A stretch of DNA of 64,000 nt from Streptomyces olindensis (GTDB taxonomy: Bacteria > Actinomycetota > Actinomycetes > Streptomycetales > Streptomycetaceae), in contig JJOH01000024.1 of the NCBI GenBank assembly GCA_000696115.1, positions 27,103-91,102 on the forward strand, given 5' to 3'. Below, piece by piece: positions 9,540 to 18,182 of the stretch. A model generated the notes under the pieces. That model was not told the origin of the DNA and ran no database searches. It worked only from the letters and a program-made list of their open reading frames with translations. Position 1 is the stretch's first letter; each line of letters begins with the position of its first letter. The position numbers were made by a program, and so were the translations under genes.

Positions 9540-10478
9540 CTACGCATACGTCGGCAGGGAGCGGAACCACCGGACGGTCTCCGACAGTCCCTGTTCCAGC
9601 GGAACCGCCGCGAGACCCGTGAACAGACTACGCAGCGCGCTGTCGTCGGCCTGGGAATCACGCACGTCGCCGCGGCGGGGTGCCTCGTGGCGGATCTCGA
9701 TCGCCAGTTCCAGCGTCTTGGCCAGGTGATGCGCCAGTTCCAGAACGCTGACCCGGGTGCCGAAGGCCAGGTTGACCGGGTTCGCGTACGTGACCCTGCG
9801 CAGGACCGCGTCGGCGAGCACCCGCACGACCGTACCGACGTAGGTGAAGTCGCGGGTCTGATGGCCGTCGCCGAAGACCGTCAGCGGTTCTCCTCGCAGC
9901 GCCGCGTCGACGAAGGACGGAACGACCGCCGCGTAGGCGTGTCCGGCGGGCTGCAGCGGGCCGTAGACGTTGAAGAAGCGGAACACAAGGGCAGGAAGGC
10001 CGAAGGCCGACTGGTGCGCGAGCACATAGGACTCGGTTGCGACCTTGCTGGCAGCGTAGGGGCTCAGCGGGCGGGTCGGCAGGCCCTCGTGCTTGGGCAG
10101 GTCGGAGACCGAGCCATACACCGATGACGACGATGCGGCGACCAGGTGGGTGTGCCTGCGGCGGCACGCTTCGAGTACGCGCATGGTTCCGGTGGCGTTG
10201 ACTTCATGGCTGGCCAAGGGATCCGCCAGGGAGCGCGGCACGGACGGTCGCGCGGCCAGGTGGACCACGGCGTCGGCCCCGGCGACCACATCGTCGAGCA
10301 GGTCGCGGTCGAGGATGCTGCCCTCGACCAGTTCCGCGTTCGTGCCCGCGAGGTTGACCGCTGCCCCGGTGCTCAAGTCGTCCAGAGCGACGACCTTGCC
10401 GATGGAAGGGCGGGAGGTCAGCTCGCGGCACAGGTTCGCTCCGATGAACCCGGCTCCTCCGGTCACCACAACGTTCAA
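9540..10478 (-). CDS. NAD-dependent sugar epimerase/dehydratase
   Basis: A protein of about 312 residues: NVVVTGGAGFIGANL, LDDLSTG, HLAARPSVPRS, SSSSVYG and the YAASK catalytic pair, then VFRFFNVYGP and FTYVGTVV. This is the extended short-chain dehydrogenase pattern of UDP-glucose 4-epimerase-like enzymes. I start it at a TTG (10476-10478) that overlaps the stop of the upstream glycosyltransferase as TTGA, with AAAGGTG 7 bases before it. The longer in-frame start lies inside the previous gene and lacks a site. The overlap implies translational coupling with that transferase. It probably supplies a donor sugar; the exact reaction is not deducible. Confidence 0.87.
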   Translation of the reverse strand: MNVVVTGGAGFIGANLCRELTSRPSIGKVVALDDLSTGAAVNLAGTNAELVEGSILDRDLLDDVVAGADAVVHLAARPSVPRSLADPLASHEVNATGTMRVLEACRRRHTHLVAASSSSVYGSVSDLPKHEGLPTRPLSPYAASKVATESYVLAHQSAFGLPALVFRFFNVYGPLQPAGHAYAAVVPSFVDAALRGEPLTVFGDGHQTRDFTYVGTVVRVLADAVLRRVTYANPVNLAFGTRVSVLELAHHLAKTLELAIEIRHEAPRRGDVRDSQADDSALRSLFTGLAAVPLEQGLSETVRWFRSLPTYA

Positions 10479-11683
10479 CGGTTCGCACCTTTCGGTAGGG
10501 GGGCCGGCCACCAGCCACGCGCGACGGCGATGGAGGCGTAGAGATCGTGGGTGTCCCGCACCAGGCGCTCGGCCCCGAACTGCTGTGCTGCCCAGGCGCG
10601 GGCCTGCTCCCCCATCCGACGACGGAGCTCCTCGTCGCGGAGAAGCCCGACGGTGTGGTGGGTGAGCTCATCGGCGTCGAGGCCGGCCAGCAGCCCGGTC
10701 GTCCCGTCCCGGACCACCTCTGCCACGCTGCCCACGTTCGTGGCCACGCTCGGCACCCCGGACATTGCGGCCTCGATGAGGCTGACCGGCATGCCCTCGT
10801 TGTCCGAGGTGAGCAGCACCACATCCGAGGCGGCGTAGACGGTCTCCACATCGGTGCGCCAGCCCAGCAGATGGAGCGAGTCCCGGAGATCGGCGGCCGA
10901 TTCCAGATCGCCGTGCAGGTCTCCGTCCCCGCACACCAGGAATCGGGCGGTCGGCACGGCGCGACGCACCCCGCGGACCACCGCCAGGAACCGGTCGGGC
11001 CGCTTGATCCTGGTCACGCGCCCGACGTACGCCACGACGAGGCTGTCCTCCGGGACGCCGAGCTTCCTGCGTGCCTCCGAGCGCCCGGGAGGTACGGGCA
11101 GTGCGGTGCCGGGGGGCACTACGGCGTACTGCCCGGGCCAGCCAATGCCGGCGGCCAGGAGGTCGTCACGGACGCTGCGCCCCACCGCCACGAGCCGGTC
11201 GGTGACGGCTGCCAGACCGCGCTCGGCCTGGATCACCAGACGGGTTTTCGCCGGCGGGAAATAGCCGTGCAGGAGGTGGCCGTGGAACGTGTGCACACGT
11301 ACCGGCACCCTTGCGAGCACGGCTGCAGCACGTCCGAGTGCTCCCGCCTTGGCGGTGTGCGTGTGCACGATGTGCGGCCGGAACCGGCGCATGGCGGCGA
11401 CCAGTGCTGACAGCGCGCGCAGGTCGTCGGCCGGCCGTACGGCGCGGCCCAGCGTGGGAACCCGGCAGACCGGCATGTCCCGGGCCCGATGATCCACATA
11501 ATCGGCCTCGTCCGGGCCGACGAACCCTGCGTACAGGCGTTGGTCGAACACCTCGCTGTCGAGTCTGCGCATCAGCGTGGAGACCTGAAGGGCCGGGCCG
11601 CCCACGTTCATCCGGGCGATGACTCTCATCACCCGGATTCTGGAGGGACCGGCGTCGGTGGTGGGACCTCGGGCAATCACCAT
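10475..11683 (-). CDS. GT4-family glycosyltransferase
   Basis: A protein of 402 residues. RVMRVIARMNVGGPALQV is the glycine-rich acceptor loop of GT-B enzymes, and HTHTAKAGALGR and HTFHGHLLHGYF follow. The C-terminal half has VGRVTRIKRPDR and the EX7E motif EGMPVSLIE. The VHTFHGH...GYF pattern is seen in transferases such as WcaL/EpsF-type enzymes. It transfers a sugar to a lipid-linked intermediate in the cytoplasm. It leads a two-gene leftward unit with the epimerase at 9540-10478 and is divergent from the polymerase gene across a gap of about 280 bases. Confidence 0.88.
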   Translation of the reverse strand: MVIARGPTTDAGPSRIRVMRVIARMNVGGPALQVSTLMRRLDSEVFDQRLYAGFVGPDEADYVDHRARDMPVCRVPTLGRAVRPADDLRALSALVAAMRRFRPHIVHTHTAKAGALGRAAAVLARVPVRVHTFHGHLLHGYFPPAKTRLVIQAERGLAAVTDRLVAVGRSVRDDLLAAGIGWPGQYAVVPPGTALPVPPGRSEARRKLGVPEDSLVVAYVGRVTRIKRPDRFLAVVRGVRRAVPTARFLVCGDGDLHGDLESAADLRDSLHLLGWRTDVETVYAASDVVLLTSDNEGMPVSLIEAAMSGVPSVATNVGSVAEVVRDGTTGLLAGLDADELTHHTVGLLRDEELRRRMGEQARAWAAQQFGAERLVRDTHDLYASIAVARGWWPAPLPKGANR

Positions 11684-11964
11684 GCAGCCTCACCGCGCTC
11701 CTGGCCAACCGTTGAGTCGGGCACCGATGCATGCCCCCCGACGAGCGCTCATGGTGACCTGAGGGGGCGGAGCGACGACGTCGACGCGCCGCCCGCCGGA
11801 TGAGAGCACGCCTATGGCCTACACGTCCGCGTGCCGGTCGACCCGTCATAGACCGTTCCGACGCCAGAATGCCCAAGGCGCCGCTTTCGCCTGCGCCTTG
11901 TCAGATCGCCAGAGACAGACGATCCACGTGTGATGCCTTTGGCACGGATCACGGAAGGGCCCCA

Positions 11965-13332
11965 GTGAGGCGGACCGCAGTCACGACAGTCGCTTTGTAC
12001 GTCGCCGGGTTTGTCGCTTCGGCACTGCTCGTCACTCTGGTCTGCGCGGGGCGGGCCGAAATCGCCATCAGCGTTCTGCTCCCCCCGGCGGTGGTGCTGT
12101 TCATGGTGATCGCCCCGCCCGGACTGCTCGTCCTGATGACCGCCGTCGTGCTGGTCATCAGCCCGACGGCCTGGCCGCACCTCGGCGAGCTGGGCGGAGC
12201 CGACGTATATCTGGGCGATGCTTTCCTCCTGTTGTTCGGCCTGGCAGCGCTGCTGCGAGTCCGTCATCACCGCGGCATGCCTGTCCTGGGAGCGGTCGCC
12301 GCGTTCGTGCTCTACGGGCTGGTTCGCGGCATGCTGGGCAGCGCCACCGAGAGCACCGTGACCTTTCTGCGCATCGTGGAGCCCGTCCTGGCGGGCACCG
12401 CAGTGGGGCTGCTCCTGCCCCGCGGGTTCGGCCTGTGGCGCACCGCGCGCTGGGCGCTGCTGGGCGTGCTCGCGACGGTGCCCTTCGTCGGGGACACCCA
12501 CATCCGCTGGTCAGGGCTGCCCGGCGGACCGAACGAGGTGGCTCTGGTCGCTGCCGTACTCGTGGTCCTCGGCGCCGCGGCCACCAGCAAGTCGGCCCGA
12601 TCACTGCTCGTTCTGAGCGGCCTGTGGGGGCTGGTCGGAACACGCGGGATCATCGCATCGGCCGCCGCGCTGACCGGACTGGCCGTGCTCAGCCTGGGCC
12701 GGCGCCTGCGGACTCAGCGCGGCGAAAAGGGCCTGGTCCACCCGCTCACGATCGCCTGCGCGGCGGTCGTTGCTTGTCTCGTGGTTCCGCGGATCCGACC
12801 CGACCTGGACGTGACCATCTATGTGCACACCACTCAGGCCCAGTCCTTCTGGTCCACCTTCGCATCGACCAACCCCCTGATCGGCGGGGGGTGGTCGGAG
12901 GGGGACAGCCAGGCGCTGGTGGACGCCTACCGGCGGACGGATCTGCTGGGTTTGCACAACGTGTACCTGGACATCGCTGTCTTCCTGGGTGTTGTCGGAC
13001 TGGGGCTTTTCCTCCTCGTGTTGTGGTGTGCATGGCGCTCCAGCGACCGGCTCACCCGTGCCGTGCTTGTCACGGTGGCGGTCTGGTTCAACACCACGGG
13101 CGCCTTTCCGGGCGTGGGCTGGGGGCTCCTCGGCCTGGTGGTGGCGGCCTGTGTCAGGTCAGCCGCCACCCCGGACGGCGTCGCTCCGGTGATGGTCACC
13201 GACCCGGCCGCGTCGGTTCGCATGAAAGGACCTGCGCCGGCGTATCGGTCGAGGTCGGCCACCGAGACTCCGGGCGGGGTGCGTCAACTCGAGAGACAAC
13301 CGGTCCTCCGTCGCATGGGACCCGGGGCGTGA
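11965..13332 (+). CDS. Wzy/WaaL-like O-antigen polymerase or ligase family membrane protein
   Basis: About 455 residues with roughly 10-11 membrane helices and one large loop (around residues 260-320) containing GGGWSEGDS and GLHNVYLDI, which fits the O-antigen ligase/polymerase family. A longer in-frame start at 11800 exists, but the extra N-terminus is Arg/Pro-rich and not protein-like, so I choose the GTG at 11965 with GGAAGGG 5 bases upstream. It should polymerise flipped repeat units on the outer face of the membrane. The C-terminal 55 residues are charged and unconserved in appearance. The assignment rests on topology and loop pattern. Confidence 0.78.
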   Translation: MRRTAVTTVALYVAGFVASALLVTLVCAGRAEIAISVLLPPAVVLFMVIAPPGLLVLMTAVVLVISPTAWPHLGELGGADVYLGDAFLLLFGLAALLRVRHHRGMPVLGAVAAFVLYGLVRGMLGSATESTVTFLRIVEPVLAGTAVGLLLPRGFGLWRTARWALLGVLATVPFVGDTHIRWSGLPGGPNEVALVAAVLVVLGAAATSKSARSLLVLSGLWGLVGTRGIIASAAALTGLAVLSLGRRLRTQRGEKGLVHPLTIACAAVVACLVVPRIRPDLDVTIYVHTTQAQSFWSTFASTNPLIGGGWSEGDSQALVDAYRRTDLLGLHNVYLDIAVFLGVVGLGLFLLVLWCAWRSSDRLTRAVLVTVAVWFNTTGAFPGVGWGLLGLVVAACVRSAATPDGVAPVMVTDPAASVRMKGPAPAYRSRSATETPGGVRQLERQPVLRRMGPGA

Positions 13333-13470
13333 TCCGGCAGCCCCTGGAATCCGCCGTGACGTGCCCGTACGCCGTTGGGGTGCATCGACTTTCCACAGCG
13401 GCTCGTCGGCGTCGTCGCGCTTCCTGGCAGTGTGATGCTGAGGCGAACGCCGCGAGCCCGGGGGCCTCGG

Positions 13471-13980
13471 ATGCACAGCACAGATCGACATGCTGCCAGT
13501 CGGCGGCCCGCCAGGGAACTGCATCGCCTTGGCGATGTGATGGACGAACTGCTCGTGCCGCTCGTCGGGTTGGAACAGCGCGTGCACCAAGCGAGCAGCT
13601 ACTACGACGATGAGCCGTGGCAGGCCGAGAACTTCTCCCTGGACCTGCCCGGAAAACGGGAGCTGAGTCTAGTCGCGACGGTGGCCGGGGAACCGGTCGG
13701 ATTCCTGATCGCCTCCCGACGTCCTGAAGGCGTGCACATTCACCGCGTGGCCGTCGCCCCATGCCACCGGGGCGGCGGTATCGCTTCCGGGCTGCTCGGC
13801 CGGCTCCTGGCGCAGGCTCCCGGCCTCGTCACCCTCGTCTGTGACCCGCGCAACCGATCGGCGCTCGCTCTCTACGCACGTGCGGGGTTCCGTGTCACCA
13901 GCACCACGCCAGAAGGCAAGTTGTTCTTGGCGACCGGCACCGCACTCCGTCGGTGGTCGTTTCGCGAGAGGAAGACATGA
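13471..13980 (+). CDS. GNAT-family N-acetyltransferase
   Basis: About 169 residues from the ATG at 13471. The acetyl-CoA binding core is clear: VHIHRVAVAPCHRGGGIASGLL (motif A) and CDPRNRSALALYARAGF (motif B). The segment YYDDEPWQAENFSLDL resembles RimI/WecD-type enzymes. Several other in-frame starts exist (13432-13435, 13530-13533), so the N-terminus is not settled. Its stop overlaps the deacetylase start as ATGA. In this setting acetylation of an amino sugar or nucleotide-amino sugar is a reasonable guess, but the acceptor is unknown. Confidence 0.8.
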   Translation: MHSTDRHAASRRPARELHRLGDVMDELLVPLVGLEQRVHQASSYYDDEPWQAENFSLDLPGKRELSLVATVAGEPVGFLIASRRPEGVHIHRVAVAPCHRGGGIASGLLGRLLAQAPGLVTLVCDPRNRSALALYARAGFRVTSTTPEGKLFLATGTALRRWSFRERKT

Positions 13981-14648
13981 TGTTCTGCAGCAACCCGATG
14001 TTCGAACGCAGCCTGTTCGTGGGGGCTCATCTCGACGATATCGAACTGGCGGCTGGAGGCACGGCCGCCCGCCTCGTCGCGGCGGGAGCACAGGTGCGCT
14101 TTCTCGTGATGAGCCCATCGGACTACACCAGCTATGACGGAAGCCATTTCCGCGACGCCGATGTGGCAGTGGCGGAGGGTCGGGAAGCCGCCGCGACACT
14201 CGGGGTCAAGGAGATCGATGTCCTGTCGTTTCCCGCCAAGGACGTGGAGAACCACTCGACCGTCGTGGAATCGATCAACAAAGTCGTCGACGAGTTCCGG
14301 CCTACGATGGTCTTCACGCACTGGCCGTTCGACACCCACCGGTCTCACGCCAACACCGCACTGGCCACCATCGCGGCGAGCCGGTACTACAACTCCGTCG
14401 TCATGTACGAGCCCATCACTCCGTCAGGACGCAGTTACGTCGGCTTCCGCCCGCAGCTCTACATCAACATCGACGACACCATCGAGAACAAGCTGCAGGC
14501 TCTACGCCAGCACAAGTCGGAGTACGCCAAGTACGGCGAGCAGTGGATCGAGGGCGTCGAGGCTCGCTCCCGGTACCGCGGCTACGAGATGCGTGCCCGG
14601 TACGGAGAGGCGTTCGAGGTGTCGCGGCTGGAAGGCGCGCTCGTATGA
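13977..14648 (+). CDS. PIG-L/LmbE family deacetylase
   Basis: A protein of 223 residues. The N-terminal motif GAHLDDIELAAGG is the zinc-binding HxDD of the PIG-L family, with Leu replacing the usual Pro. The second metal motif, HWPFDTHRSHANT, supplies the HxxH. These enzymes remove N-acetyl groups from sugars such as GlcNAc-containing lipids. GAGAGGA lies 3-9 bases before the ATG, which overlaps the GNAT stop. Linked acetyltransferase and deacetylase genes suggest that an amino sugar in the polymer is edited, which is inference. It is followed by the WbqC gene through another ATGA overlap. Confidence 0.9.
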   Translation: MMFCSNPMFERSLFVGAHLDDIELAAGGTAARLVAAGAQVRFLVMSPSDYTSYDGSHFRDADVAVAEGREAAATLGVKEIDVLSFPAKDVENHSTVVESINKVVDEFRPTMVFTHWPFDTHRSHANTALATIAASRYYNSVVMYEPITPSGRSYVGFRPQLYINIDDTIENKLQALRQHKSEYAKYGEQWIEGVEARSRYRGYEMRARYGEAFEVSRLEGALV

Positions 14649-15343
14649 GGGTCACCATCCACCAGCCCGAGCACCTGCCGTGGCTCGGTCTCCTGGCCAA
14701 GGTCGCCGCGTCGGATCTGTGGATCATCCTCGACTCGGTGCCATACCGGAAGAACTACTTCCAGAACCGCAACCGGGTCCTGGTGAACGGACAGCCCACG
14801 TGGCTGACCGTGCCGGTGACCGCGCCGTTCGGCACTCTGATCCGTGACGTGCGGATGTGCGAGGTGCCCTCCTGGCGTCGGCGCTACCGTGGACGCCTGA
14901 TCCAGGCGGTGTCCGGAACCCGTTCGGCGGACCGGGTCGGGGACCTGCTGTCGGTGATCGATGCGGCACCGCCTGGCGGCTTGCTGGCCGACCTCAATCT
15001 CGACCTCGCCGACTACCTGCTGTCGCAGTTCGACGTAAAGGCCCCGATGGTGCGCTCCTCCGAGCTCCACGCCACAGGAACCAAGTCCGAACTGATCGTC
15101 AACCTGTGCCGGGCGGTAGGCGCCGACGAATACCTCGCTGGCCCCTCAGGACGCGACTACCTCGACCTCGACGTATTCGCCGAACACGGGGTGACGGTCC
15201 GGTTCTTCGACTTCGACCACCCGACGTACGCTCAAGGAGGCGACCCCTTCGTACCGTGCCTGTCGGCCTTCGACGCCTGGTCGCGGCTCACCCCCGCGGA
15301 GCTGCCGCCGCTGCTGTCCGGCTACCGGCTCAGGGACGTCTGA
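14645..15343 (+). CDS. WbqC-like family protein
   Basis: A protein of 232 residues. It starts with RVTIHQPEHLPWLGLLAKV, then IILDSVPYRKNYFQNRNR, the signature blocks of the WbqC family found in O-antigen and polysaccharide clusters. Conserved SSEL, GTKSELI and PTYAQ blocks follow. The biochemical role of the family is not established; it is often next to amino-sugar biosynthesis genes. The ATG overlaps the deacetylase stop (ATGA), and its own stop overlaps the next start by one base (TGATG), so it sits in a tightly coupled four-gene unit. Confidence 0.88.
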   Translation: MRVTIHQPEHLPWLGLLAKVAASDLWIILDSVPYRKNYFQNRNRVLVNGQPTWLTVPVTAPFGTLIRDVRMCEVPSWRRRYRGRLIQAVSGTRSADRVGDLLSVIDAAPPGGLLADLNLDLADYLLSQFDVKAPMVRSSELHATGTKSELIVNLCRAVGADEYLAGPSGRDYLDLDVFAEHGVTVRFFDFDHPTYAQGGDPFVPCLSAFDAWSRLTPAELPPLLSGYRLRDV

Positions 15344-16503
15344 TGGCGACCCACTCCACCCGCGTGGAAGGGCAGCACATCACCGTCGTGACCATTTCGG
15401 GCCACCGGCAGCCGGGCTTGGAGGACTCCGCCGACTTCCGGTCGTGGGACGCGCTGGCCGACCGGCTCGGTCACGCCTGGTGCATCTGGGCGGGCCCGCA
15501 CCTGGAGTGCGACCGCGGTTCGATGCACGTGGTACGGCGACCGCGCCGCCCGGGGCCGCAGTCCCTGTTCTGGGTCGCCGGATCGGTCCGTCTCGGGGTG
15601 CGCTTCGCGCGGGCGGCCGTACGCCGGGGCGAGACCGTCGTCCTCAACGGGGCGGAGCCCTGGGGCTGGCTGGCGGCTTGGACGGTGTCACTGGTTGTCA
15701 GGCGCCCCTGGCTCATGGACGTCCACGGCGACTATCTCGGCCTGCCGGTCGCCTCTCTCGGCCGCTGGCGGAAAGCTGTCCTGGAGCGGGCCGTCCTCGC
15801 GTTCGCGCGCCGGGCCACCGAGTGCAGAGTGGTAGCCCAGTCGATGGCCGACGCGTTGTCGCAGCGCGGCGTCCCGTCCGCTCTTGTTCCGCCGCGGCTC
15901 CAGCCGGTCTGGGAGGATCCGCCGGTGCGCACCCGTCCGCCGCTGGCCGGCCCCGGTCTGTCCCTCCTCGCCATTGGCAGGCTCGTGCCGTCCAAGGGAT
16001 ACGACATCCTCCTGACGGCGCTGGCCACGCTGGTCGAGAAGGTTCCGACGGCCCGGCTGCGTATCGTCGGTGACGGTCCCGAGAAGGCAAGGCTCGTGGC
16101 CCTTGCCGAACGGCTCGGCCTGGCGGACAGGGTCACGTTCCTCGGGACGCGCGGCATCGACGACGTGCGGAAGGAGTACGCGCGTGCCGACCTCTTCGTC
16201 ATCTCGTCGAGGGACGAAGGGCTGCCTAGAACCCTGCTGGAAGCGGCGTCCGCGGCCGTCCCCGTCGTGGCGACCCGTGTCGGGGGCATTCCGGCTGCCG
16301 TGTCCGGCTGGCCTGGCGTCGCACTGGTCCCGCCCGACGCCGGGGCGCTCGCCGAGGGTCTGCTCCGTGTGGCGGCGTCCCCACCCCGGCCGGAGGACCT
16401 GGCCGCCGTACGCCGGAAAGTTCTCGCCGTCCATTCCTTCTCCACCAACCTGGAGGCGCTCGGACGCCTCTATCGCCATGTCACGGCCCGGACTCCGGCG
16501 TAG
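15343..16503 (+). CDS. GT4-family glycosyltransferase
   Basis: A protein of 386 residues from the ATG at 15343 that shares one base with the WbqC stop. An open frame continues upstream, but only as the shadow of the WbqC gene. The C-terminal half has AIGRLVPSKGYDILL, VGDGPEKARL and the EX7E motif EGLPRTLLE, all typical of GT4 retaining transferases. It is last in the unit GNAT, PIG-L, WbqC, transferase and overlaps the convergent acyltransferase by 23 bases. It should add one sugar of the repeat unit; the donor is unknown. Confidence 0.88.
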   Translation: MATHSTRVEGQHITVVTISGHRQPGLEDSADFRSWDALADRLGHAWCIWAGPHLECDRGSMHVVRRPRRPGPQSLFWVAGSVRLGVRFARAAVRRGETVVLNGAEPWGWLAAWTVSLVVRRPWLMDVHGDYLGLPVASLGRWRKAVLERAVLAFARRATECRVVAQSMADALSQRGVPSALVPPRLQPVWEDPPVRTRPPLAGPGLSLLAIGRLVPSKGYDILLTALATLVEKVPTARLRIVGDGPEKARLVALAERLGLADRVTFLGTRGIDDVRKEYARADLFVISSRDEGLPRTLLEAASAAVPVVATRVGGIPAAVSGWPGVALVPPDAGALAEGLLRVAASPPRPEDLAAVRRKVLAVHSFSTNLEALGRLYRHVTARTPA

Positions 16504-17035
16504 GGACTGCCGTCCACCGCGATACGCCGCGGCGACGTAGCACGCGCGCTGGGTTGCCCGCCACCATGGCGTACGCGGGGACGTCGCGCGTGACGACCGA
16601 CCCCGCCCCGATCACGCTGCCCGATCCGACGGTCACACCGTCCAGCAGGATCGAGCGTGCCCCGATCCACGCGTCGTCCTCGACGACGACGCCTCGGGCC
16701 GTGATCGGCTGGCAGCGAATGGGGAGGGTCAGATCGTCGACCCCGTGATTGAAGGCGACGATGACGACGCCCGTCGCGATGCGGCACCCGTCCCCCACAG
16801 TGATCCCGCCGGCGCCGTAGAGAACGACATAGTTGTTCAGTGAGCAATCGCTGCCGATTGTGATGGAGCCGCCCTGCGGGACCAGTTCCACGTGGCGGCC
16901 GACGAGAGTCCGCTCCCCGATGGCGATGCGGTCATGTTCCTGGAGCACTGCCCGCGGAGAGACGTAGGCACCGGTTCCGATGCGCGCGCCGCGCAGCCGA
17001 GGGGGAATGTTGGCGCATGCCCGTAGCCACCTCAC
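16481..17035 (-). CDS. Left-handed beta-helix (hexapeptide) acyltransferase
   Basis: A protein of 184 residues dominated by hexapeptide repeats, for example IAIGERTLVG, ITVGDGCRIATG and VVVEDDAWIGARSILLDGV, ending in AYAMVAGNPARVLRRR, the standard C-terminus of sugar O-acetyltransferases of the WcaF/Maa type. AFNHGVDD contains the probable catalytic His. The GTG start has AAGGGG upstream. It lies 51 bases downstream of the FkbM methyltransferase in the same direction, so the two probably form one unit that decorates the polymer with acyl and methyl groups. Confidence 0.88.
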   Translation of the reverse strand: MRWLRACANIPPRLRGARIGTGAYVSPRAVLQEHDRIAIGERTLVGRHVELVPQGGSITIGSDCSLNNYVVLYGAGGITVGDGCRIATGVVIVAFNHGVDDLTLPIRCQPITARGVVVEDDAWIGARSILLDGVTVGSGSVIGAGSVVTRDVPAYAMVAGNPARVLRRRGVSRWTAVPTPESGP

Positions 17036-17086
17036 GGCACCAACCCCTTATGAAACGCCACCAGCCTGCTGGTTCCTTCGACGGCC

Positions 17087-17908
17087 TCAGCCGCGGTGCG
17101 CCCTGGCCCGCCTACGTGCCTGAACGCCGACACGTCGTGCGGCCTGCTCGTAGACGGACCTCGGCAGAGCCTTTCGGGCAACGGAGACCGCCCAGACGTA
17201 CGGCGGCCGGTGAAGCCCGAGACGGTAGCGCACCGCTGCCGGACCGCTCGTGCTCCGCGGGCTGCTCACCACTGTCAACCACTTCCTCACCGTGCCACTG
17301 CCACCGGGGCCGGCCAGGGCGTCCGGAGTGACGAAGTGCAGGTTCCGCTCGCGCAGCCGCCGCTCGACGGTCTCCTGCCGGTGGACCTGGCTCGGGATCT
17401 TCCGCACGTCGAAGTCCACGTAGATGCTCTTCAGCCGCTCGGTCAGGCCGCTGTCGAGCAGGTCCTCGAGTACGTCGCACTCGCTGCCTTCGCAGTTGAG
17501 CTTCAGATAGATCTCGTCGCCGTGACTCGTGTTCGCCGACAGCCAGTCACTGGCCCGCACCAGGGTGATGGTCTCCGCCTGGACGTACGCGGCGCGTTGC
17601 TCCTTGTCGGCGTACACGCTGGCCCCCAGCAGGCCTGTGCCGTACAGGGTCGCCTCTCCGGTCTTACTGGACAGCCCTGCGGGCACGAGCTGCAGTCTGG
17701 TGTCGCGGAAGCCGCGCAGGATGCGTCGGCAGGGCTCGGCCGGCTCGAAGCAATAGATCTTGTCGAAGCCCCATCTGGGGTCCAGGGCGACGTCGAGGGT
17801 CTCGCCGTAGTGACCGCCGACATCGAGGAAGATACGCATGTCCGTCGCTGCTCCTGCTCTCATGCCTCCACCAGTCGGGGCGCGTTCCACGCGTTCCCCC
17901 GTAGTCAT
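17087..17908 (-). CDS. FkbM-family methyltransferase
   Basis: A protein of 273 residues. RIFLDVGGHYGETLDVAL is the S-adenosylmethionine-binding motif I, YCFEPAEPCRRIL supplies the acidic ribose-binding residue, and LKLNCEGSECDVLEDL matches the FkbM-type K-x-D/N-x-E-G block. FkbM enzymes O-methylate sugars or polyketides. ATG at 17908 with GGAG about 9 bases upstream; an internal ATG 23 codons in starts exactly at motif I and cannot be excluded. A 45-base element shared with another gene lies 73 bases upstream (17981-18025). Confidence 0.85.
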   Translation of the reverse strand: MTTGERVERAPTGGGMRAGAATDMRIFLDVGGHYGETLDVALDPRWGFDKIYCFEPAEPCRRILRGFRDTRLQLVPAGLSSKTGEATLYGTGLLGASVYADKEQRAAYVQAETITLVRASDWLSANTSHGDEIYLKLNCEGSECDVLEDLLDSGLTERLKSIYVDFDVRKIPSQVHRQETVERRLRERNLHFVTPDALAGPGGSGTVRKWLTVVSSPRSTSGPAAVRYRLGLHRPPYVWAVSVARKALPRSVYEQAARRVGVQARRRARAHRG

Positions 17909-17980
17909 GGAGCACTCTCCGTTTCGTCGCGACCCCGCTGCACCGCGCAGTCGTGGGCGATCTTCGCCGAGAAATCAGCC

Positions 17981-18025
17981 CATTCTTAACGCTGGAGGCG
18001 ATATTTCCGGTTCAGACATGCTGGG
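17981..18025 (-). promoter_or_regulatory. 45-base conserved upstream element, copy A
   Basis: This 45-base block matches 22026-22070 at 37 of 45 positions by eye. Both lie on the same strand at nearly the same distance upstream of a leftward start codon (73 and 72 bases). Read leftwards the shared core includes TGTCTGAACCG, AAATATCGCC and TAAGAATG. The last could serve as a -10 region. The equal spacing argues for a shared promoter or operator rather than chance. No factor can be named from sequence. Confidence 0.6.
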
Positions 18026-18182
18026 AAGGGGCAATCCGCGCCCGGACGCGGCACTGAAGGCCGCACTCTTCCGGATCCGTCCGTACCGAACCGACTTTCA
18101 GGACCCCGTGTTGAGGCGATAAACCCGATATGAACCGATACGTTATGTGGCGCAGACACTACGTAACCCTGAGGAGGGCGCC

